From: Macrocybe gigantea
Taxonomy: Eukaryota > Basidiomycota > Agaricomycetes > Agaricales > Callistosporiaceae
Reading direction: 5' to 3'
Assembly (NCBI GenBank): GCA_011319805.1
Contig: SJRY01000075.1
Location: forward strand, 186,001-250,000
Length of the DNA: 64,000 nt
The position numbers were made by a program, and so were the translations under genes. The notes below the pieces were generated by a model. That model saw only the letters and a program-made list of their open reading frames with translations, made no database searches and had not been told where the DNA came from. Below are positions 56,887-64,000 of this stretch, one piece after another. The first letter of the stretch is position 1. Each line of letters opens with the position of its first letter.

Positions 56887-59773
56887 CTATAGAGCCTTGA
56901 CGAGTGGTGAGACGATCTCCCCTCCTTTCTTTTTATAGAACTCGACGACCTTTTTTCCCACTGCTGCGATGTCTGGATGATATGGCATTAATTTCGATAA
57001 GCACAAACCGTCATGGAGATGCTCACTTTGTCCAGTGATGCCGAATTTCTCATACACCTTTTGATATGGCCCAGATGCACCCCAGCCGGACAAGCCAAAT
57101 TGCTAGTAGACATTGTGATCTTTCGTGCCTCGTAGGGTTGAATATAATCATACCTCATGGCTGTATTTCTGCCAACCAGCGGTCTACCGGTTTGATGTCA
57201 GTCAGCCTTGTCCTAGCTGCAGCAATCTCTTCCATACCGAAAGAGCTTCCAAAGATAGGATCGGTGCTCCGCTTCTGAGCACGCTCAGACGATATTGCTG
57301 ATCTTGCTGGTCGAAGACAAGCCAACAAGGCAAGCTGACCACACGAGCACGGATACCTTCCGACTTGAGTCTCGTCGCAGCATCCAAAGCGATGCTAACT
57401 TCACTTCCAGAGCTGACGATCGTCAAATCCTCATTAGGCTCTTCATGCAGGACATAGCCCCCATGAACCGCCTTCTCAATCGATGAGCCCTCCAAGTTGG
57501 GAAGGTTTTGGCGGGAAAGAGATAAGACAGAAGGCGTAGATTTGGATTGTAGAGCGATGTAGTACGCCGCAGACGTTTCATTCCCATCGGCAGGACGCCA
57601 AAAAGCGAGGTTCGGGGTTGCGCGAAGTCCAATTGCAGTTTCGATCGGTTGATGCGTTGGTCCATCTTCTCCCAGTCCAATGGAATCATGTGTGGCTAAA
57701 AACAAGTTTTGGTTTATTGCGTGGATTCAGCGATTCACCAACCAGGGAATAGAACCAACATACCAACCCAAATTACTTGATGGCCACTCAGAGCTGACAA
57801 ACGCACAGCACCAGACGCATAGGATACGAAATTCTGTCAAGGGATTAATAGAGGTTGGCTGCGAGACGGTCAAGACTCGGTTTACCAAGAAAGTGGCGAC
57901 GAAAGGTATGATGGCACCGTATGCCGCCAAGCCATTTGCAATAGCCCCCATTCCGTGTTCACGGACACCATAGCGAATGTACGTACCAGCATATGTACCC
58001 AATCCAGTGCTAGGAGGCTGGAAATCGACGGTACCCTTGACTTTGGTCAGGTTGCTCCCCGTCAGGTCAGCCGAACCGCCAAGCAGTTCTGGCAGACTGG
58101 GTGTGATGGCAGTCAAGACGATTTCTGACAACTTCCGTGATGCTTGGGCTGGATCTGTGGGCTTGTACACTGGCAGTGTCTTCTCCCACCCCTCAGGCAG
58201 CCTTCCTGCAATGCGACGCGACAGCTCTGCATGTTCTTTAGGATAGTTCTGACCGTAGGCAGCAAACAGAGTGGTCCATTCCGCTTCAAGCGCAGCGCCC
58301 TTCTTGCTGACCTCCGCATACAGGTCATATGTCTCCTGAGGTATATAAAATTTCTTATCAGTCGGGAAGCCGACCTTGGATTTAAGATTTTCAATGTCGT
58401 CTGCCTTCAAAGCTGGGCACTACCTATGAGTATAGATGCGGATAAGAGAACAAGGCTACGCACGAGCTCCATGGACACCATGTGTCCCCTGTTGCTTGGA
58501 GCCGTAGCCGATGGTTGTCCTCAGACGAATAATCGTTGGCTTGGTGGCCTCCTTTTTAGCTTCAACGATAGCTTCATAGATTCCGGCCAAGTCTCTGTCA
58601 AACTAGATCAGCGCCCAAAAATGTGCCGCTGTTCCACGTAAGACTGACGAGTCGCCGTCATCAACATGAAGGACCTGCCAACCATACGCCAAGAAGCGTT
58701 GTTCGACATTCTCCGTAAAAGCGACGTTGGTATCTCCATCGATGGAAATATCTATGGCACAGGTCAGCGCATCATGATTACTGAGATCTGGATACATACG
58801 ATTATCATCGTAGATCTGTGGAAAAAACTTTGTTAGGCGATACAAGGCCATCGGAGCACATGATACGTACAACAACCAAGTTCCCAAGCTGCAGATGACC
58901 AGCAAGGCTCGCAGCCTCGCTGGAAACGCCCTCCATGAGACACCCATCACCACAAAACACTGAATACCCTGACTTAGCGTTTGGCCACCGAAGGCTATCT
59001 CATGCGACATACCGTATGTGTAGTTGTTAATGATGTTGAAATTCTCTTTGTTATAAACTGCTGCGAGATGCGCCTGAGCGATAGCCAAACCGACACCGTT
59101 TCCAAAACCTTGACCGAGAGGTCCTGTGGTGACTTCCACGCCTAAAGTTTTGTCATAAACACTGGTCATGGGGTTCATTCTATGGGACGATGTTTACCGT
59201 CGGTATGGCCGGCTTCAGGGTGGCCTGGAGTCTTGGAATCTAATTGCCTGAATGACTGAAGATCTCCGAGGCTGAGCTTGTAGCCTAGAAGATGTAGCAT
59301 GATGTATTGTAGCGCGCATCTGCAGCTGCAAATCAGGGACCTATAAAATGAATGATGTTCATAGCGGCACCTACGCGTGACTAGAGAAATTGATAGCTCG
59401 AACATGAGCGTATTCTTTGAACACAGCAGGATCGTGCAAACCAACCCGTTGGAGAGTACAAATCGATCGCGATTGAACCACTTGGAATTCTTGGGGTTGG
59501 CATTCAATATCCTGGAAGGTCAGAGCCGCTGAACATTGATCGGCGGGGGATCGGACAATGCGAGAGTGTACCTGGAGAACAACACGTGTGCGACGGGGGC
59601 CATTCCCATAGGAGCGCCTGAGTATGGAGGAGTGGAAGAAATTGTGGCGGTTGCAGTGAGGACAGAGGCTTACCAGGATGACCAGAGTTGGCTTTTCCGA
59701 CGACATCAGCGGCGAGAGTGCGTATCGTCGCGATCGCGATACTGTCAGAGCTATTGGGAACAAAGGGAGACAT
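56887..59773 (-). CDS. TKL1: Transketolase
   Basis: Thiamine-diphosphate enzyme of the pentose-phosphate pathway. Start 59771-59773: [34 protein letters not shown]. Then [53 protein letters not shown] (59200-59480), [23 protein letters not shown]-binding [12 protein letters not shown] with [45 protein letters not shown] (58410-58560), [53 protein letters not shown] (57600-57800), [37 protein letters not shown], and the C-terminal [20 protein letters not shown], stop 56887-56889. All family motifs present and in order across many introns. Confidence 0.97.
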
Positions 59774-59917
59774 GATAGATACGGAGGACGGAAGACGGCG
59801 CAGTGGTTAAATACGAATCTTATCGGTACCCTTGTCCGCATCGGCCGGATGTCCGCGCCGGTCCGCCGTCAGTTTCCCCGAAGTCTGAGTCTTTGAACGC
59901 GGCGCCCATTCGCCTCT

Positions 59918-60258
59918 ATGCATCCCCAGCTCTCCGACAAAAAATTAGGTATGTTGTTGACTTCTACCGCAACACCTTCTGCCTACCTCGAAAAGTATGC
60001 AAGGAATTCATGAAGGCTCTTGAAGATTGCCATGCGAGTGGCTGGCGCAGATTCACAGGTGCTTGCAATACGCAAAAGGATGAACTCAACCAATGTCTGC
60101 GGACCGAGGTACTTACTACTGCCCTCGTGAAGTTCGTGACGATGCCCATTTTGGTTCTTACCTAGCGCATAGCTCGTACAGCCAGAAACAGGGAAATGGC
60201 CAAGGAACGCAGACTGAAGACGGAGAAGGCGTGGAAAGAGTTCAACTCCACTGATTGA
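59918..60258 (+). CDS. CMC2-like twin CX9C protein (cytochrome oxidase assembly)
   Basis: Small intermembrane-space CHCH protein. Exon 1 59918-59948 gives MHPQLSDKKL, the classic Cmc2 opening; it splices to VCKEFMKALEDCHASGWRRF and TGACNTQKDELNQCLRTE. The two CX9C units are CKEFMKALEDC and CNTQKDELNQC. The last exon RIARTARNREMAKERRLKTE KAWKEFNSTD ends at 60256-60258. About 75 residues. Head-to-head with transketolase (144 nt). Confidence 0.88.
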
Positions 60259-60428
60259 GTCAATTCCGAGACAACCGTCATGTCATTGGAAGCTCTTCAT
60301 CTTCATACCATCGAATACTTATCTTCGATTTTCCTTGTCACTCGCTCTGCTGCTGCTATGTTCGCTGTCATTCTAGGCACTTCTTCATTCCAATGTTCTT
60401 GTGTTGCCACTCCCTTAGTGCGATGCTT

Positions 60429-63400
60429 TTACCTAACTACAACTATATGGCACCCCTCTTGAACCTCAATCATAGACCCATACACGAGCCTCCCGCCTTC
60501 AACCGCGGTGACATCGAAATTGAGGATATGAATGTTGACTGTGGTCATCCTTATACCCTTGGACGCTGTTATTGTAAGGTATTCCGAAGTCCTTTCCACA
60601 TGAACTTCTCCAGCAATTCCGGCCCCCTTTCCCCTTGGAATGTTCGTTGATACCGACCGTCCTTCCTCCAATTCGTATATCCCGATTTCGAGATTTTTGG
60701 AGTAATCGTAGTCAGGACGCCCTATTCCTTCTGGGCCAAGACAAAGAACGGTTTCTGGCCGAATCCAGACTGGGATCTCGTCCATTGGGACGACCTCTTT
60801 GATCCATTTGGGGCCCTGCAAGATATGCTGTGGGTTAAAAAGTGATCTCCACCGCCCTGACGGAATGTAGTATTCCGATTCCTCCCCTCGAGGGACAAAC
60901 ACTGGAGCCACTAACAAGCTGGGACCTTGCAGTCGGCTAGATCAGGGTATGTGATGATAGTCTGACAAGGACGCATACCAAGCATATATTGCCTGTCTAG
61001 ATAGTGCGTTGTTCGATCGTTATAGAATTCTAAGAGCATGGCGCGTTGCATAGGGTGTCCGTTCAAGTGCGCATTGATCGACTGAGCGTTTTGATCAGTA
61101 GACGATTCAGTAAGAGAAACAGAACCGTACGATGTTATATAGATAGGGCATTAGCCTGTGCTTCATGTTCAGCAGCTTGGACATCGTCTCAGCTGCGTCC
61201 TCGCCGTATTGCCATGGAACCCGATACGATGAAGAACCATGAAGCCGTGAATGAGAGGAGAAGAGGCCGAATGCTACCCAACGCTGGTATACTTCTGGCG
61301 GCGGATGCCCCTGTCAGCAATCTTAAGATTCGGAAGACGAGTCTGAAACAGCCAGAAGAGTACCTCAAAGCCCCCAATGTCGTGGGAGGCATAAGCAAAC
61401 CCAGATAATGTGAGAGAAAGCGCTCCTCTCAATGCCTCCGCCATTGCTTCCCAAGTCGATTCGCAGTCTCCGCCCCAGTGTACCGGAAGACTGTCAGTGT
61501 ATGATCATCAAGCCGACAATTTCTGGCGGGAGGTAAGTCTGGCTTACCGTTGCCCACCGGCAGCCGACGATCTGGCGAACACGATGGCCTCACCCTCGCC
61601 GAATTGATCTCGTAACAAATTAAACACTAGTTCGTTATACATGACAGAGTATATGTTGTGCATGCGCATCGGATCTGAGCCATCGTAATAGTGAATATTG
61701 GCGTGTGGTATTCGCTCGCCAAAGTCAGTCTGCATTGACTATAGGAGCAAATTTCGCGTTTTGCAGACATTCCAATACGTACCTTGAAGGTATCGACACC
61801 AAGGTCCAAAAGAGCTTTTAGCTTGTTCGTGTACCAATTTCTGGCAGTGGGATTTGTTACATCCAAAACAGCGAGCCCTAGGATAACGATGAGTGAATGA
61901 GATTCTTCTGGCATATAATCTGCAAGATTTACATACCTGGTTGCCACAAGTCCCATCTTGAAAGCCCTGTTGGTAAGAAGAGACGTAAAAACGGCGCATA
62001 ATCGCTCACTGCCAGGGTGTCCCGTCTGTTCTATTGATGAAAAATCCACCTTCGACCCCTTCGCGAAATATGGGCGAGAGTTGAGATATGTAGGGATTTA
62101 CTGTCCAGCAGTGAACAAAGAATATCGACGACAATTCGAGGCGGTGCTCACTCCATAGGCATATCTTAACCCCATATTTCTCTTTAATCTCAGTCAGATA
62201 GGCTTTGGGATCAGGGAAGCTGTCTGCGTCGAAAGTGAAAGAACACCTGTATACCCAGTGAGTTGGGAAAAAAAAAAGGCGGCCTGATGGCTGATACCAT
62301 TCGTACTGCTTCATCCAAAAGCAGTCTATGTGGAAAACTCTAACGGGACAATTCCGCTCCGTCATGCCTTCCAGGAATCCGGAAACCGTCGAGCTTGAGT
62401 ATGACGTGAGGAACGATGTAGAGAGCCAGAGGCCGTACGACCAGCTGGGCAAAATCCTACAACGAAATTTTGATTATTCTCATTCTGTAGTTGGCCGCAT
62501 AAACGTACGCAGGTCGGCCCGTCATATGCGTATATTTTTCTAGAATCTGAAGCGTAATGATCAATGCAAAGACGCAGGATTTATCGGGTCGGCGCGGACC
62601 TCCAACGGAGTTTTGCCATAGATCACGAAGTACTCCAAGCTGTTATCCGCGACTGAGACTCCAACACGGCTGACCTTCTCTGAGCCGACTTCGACTTCGA
62701 CTTCTCCAGGATGATTGATAAAAACCCCGTAATTGCGGTTGGTGAGATAGAATGGCACGCATTTGTAGGCTTGGTCACTTGAAGTTCCTCCATCCTGATT
62801 CCATATTTTGACGGACTGGCCTGAATAGAAAAATTAGAGTGCAAATATGCCGATTCATGGAGAAGCCCAGACCGTTTTTCACAAATGCACCAAATTGTTC
62901 TCCGAAGCCATAGACGAACTCTCCTGGAGAAAGGTTCAATTCCGAGTTGATATAACGCACGATAGGCGGCAAAGGAGCAGGATGAGGATTGGAGGCAGGG
63001 TCATGGATAAGGCATGAGCTATTGGATGCCGTTGTAAGGGTCCACCTAGAGGGAACATCGAATAATGCTTGATGTTTCGGTCCTGCTGAGGTCAAAACGC
63101 GCACTGGCGACTTGAATGTTATAGTGTAAGGGTTTTCAGTAATCTCGGCGGTCAGATCACCAGTTCTCAGGAGGAACGCATTTTCGATCTTGGTTGTCGA
63201 ATACTTCGGAGCAGGAGGAGCGTCAGGGAATAAAGGTATGTTAAGCAAAGGTTCTTTGCGGAGGAAATGTTGGATGTTGACTCCAATAACGCCCTCAGTC
63301 GGGGAGTGGAGATCGACAGTAAGGACAGGGCCTGTGGCAGAAATTGCAGAAAACTTGTGAACGTCTAGGGAAAAACATACCTCCCAAAGTATCTCCGCGA

Positions 63401-63528
63401 TGCCTGATGGGGCGAGTAGCAATCTGAAGGCGATAACCATCTTCAGCATCCTGAACTTGAACGACCTGGAGGCCGTAGTAGGGCCTGATGCCATGCTTCA
63501 GTAGCCAAAACCCGTCGTTGAACTTCAT
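60429..63528 (-). CDS. GH31 alpha-xylosidase (YicI-like)
   Basis: Intracellular-type glycoside hydrolase family 31; releases terminal alpha-linked xylose, for example from xyloglucan oligosaccharides. Start 63526-63528: [31 protein letters not shown], the opening typical of bacterial YicI. N-terminal beta domain: [69 protein letters not shown] (62600-62960). Catalytic barrel: [51 protein letters not shown], nucleophile Asp in the [12 protein letters not shown] region (61700-61800), [11 protein letters not shown], acid/base Asp in [19 protein letters not shown] (61410-61480). C-terminus [22 protein letters not shown] and VLCLGPEG, stop 60429-60431. No signal peptide. Confidence 0.92.
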
Positions 63529-64000
63529 GATATCGCCTTCCGAATCAGAGGGATGGGATGCAGTTTTTATAGCATTTTGGGAGGTCTTGGACGTCCAAAC
63601 GGCCCGATAAGAAGCGCCGAGAAAAGGCCGCACTTCTGCTCAGGATATATAACTTTCCTATTCACATCCACCAAAGATGTGACTATGGCGAGAGAAATAA
63701 AACAAATTCTGGCATGGACGATGCACAAAACGTGCTATTTAGTTGGGTAACGACCATGAGTTCAATTCACATGATGCAGATATCATAGATTGTGGCTTTG
63801 TTGAAAAGTTGGGCCCTTAATTCGACTGTTCAACGCTAAGGGGCCTTGAAGGTAACCATATGCTCAGCGATGATCATGAAGCGTCTCGTCAACGACTCGG
63901 AAGACGGAATCAGGTCATGGGCAAAACTTTGATATGCCGTATCACAGCATGGTAACCGGGTGCGTCGGGCCGGGGTTGGCTAGTTGACTTGCCAACCTTT
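63529..64000. other. Gene-free right end of window
   Basis: 472 nt upstream of the alpha-xylosidase start. It holds the promoter of that gene and an unknown neighbour edge. No open frame with family resemblance, repeat or RNA gene was recognised. Confidence 0.5.

Noticed and set aside
59584..59589. CACGTG near the second exon of transketolase
   Set aside because: Lies inside the gene body, so not counted with the promoter boxes.
1..64000. tRNA, rRNA, CRISPR, transposon or viral insertions
   Set aside because: No cloverleaf-like segment, direct-repeat array, terminal inverted repeats, reverse transcriptase or transposase motif was recognised on either strand; short or intron-encoded RNAs could be missed by eye.

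Overview
This window is eukaryotic nuclear DNA from a filamentous basidiomycete, most likely an agaricomycete. Evidence: almost every gene is cut by several short GT-AG introns (about 45-65 nt, donors usually GTGCGT/GTAAGT-like), genes lie on both strands only 100-500 nt apart, and the recognisable proteins are fungal versions of core eukaryotic machinery. No operons, ribosome binding sites, CRISPR arrays, insertion sequences, transposons, rRNA or convincing tRNA genes were seen. Exon joins were worked out by hand from splice signals and protein continuity.

Layout. 1-7.5 kb: 3' part of the complex I 24-kDa subunit, a bestrophin-type anion channel (minus), and a long multi-exon protein that resembles meiotic axis proteins (SYCP2/Red1 type). 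7.6-19.2 kb: M1 aminopeptidase (APE2-like), cap guanine-N7 methyltransferase (ABD1-like), Rsp5/NEDD4 ubiquitin ligase (minus) and an Atg38/NRBF2-like autophagy factor. 19.2-31.5 kb: MOG1 (minus)/NDC80, ERI1-like exonuclease (minus)/CMS1, mitochondrial ribosomal protein mL60 (minus)/SF3A1, an unrecognised protein, UBC6 (minus)/mitochondrial mS37. 31.8-35.2 kb: two tandem paralogous NYN-domain genes with a LOTUS-like C-terminus; the first has lost two of the acidic nuclease motifs. 35.2-44 kb: TACO1/YebC-like translational activator (minus), sulfate permease (minus), STRAP-like WD40 protein, an NTF2-like protein and a mitochondrial-type SDR. 44-52.7 kb: CDC20 (minus), a fused biotin-biosynthesis gene (BIO3-BIO1 type), and an EST1/SMG6-type gene with a PIN nuclease domain. 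53-64 kb: DOMON-cytochrome b561 protein (minus), nucleoside diphosphate kinase (minus)/QCR7, transketolase (minus)/CMC2, and a YicI-like GH31 alpha-xylosidase (minus).

Themes. Many genes form head-to-head pairs with intergenic gaps of roughly 95-200 nt, and several of these gaps carry a CACGTG box. Mitochondrial functions recur (complex I, complex III, mL60, mS37, TACO1-like, CMC2), as do RNA functions (cap methylation, ERI1, SF3A1, NYN pair, SMG6-like, CMS1). Several splicing oddities are readable directly: a 6-nt and a 23-nt microexon and a GC-AG intron. Two genes (ABD1, BIO3-BIO1) need single-base insertions to read through, two of the three sites lying in homopolymers, which points to residual sequence error as the first explanation.

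I see no clearly new multi-gene system. The observations most worth following are the NYN active/degenerate tandem pair, the candidate meiotic axis protein and the 6-nt microexon.
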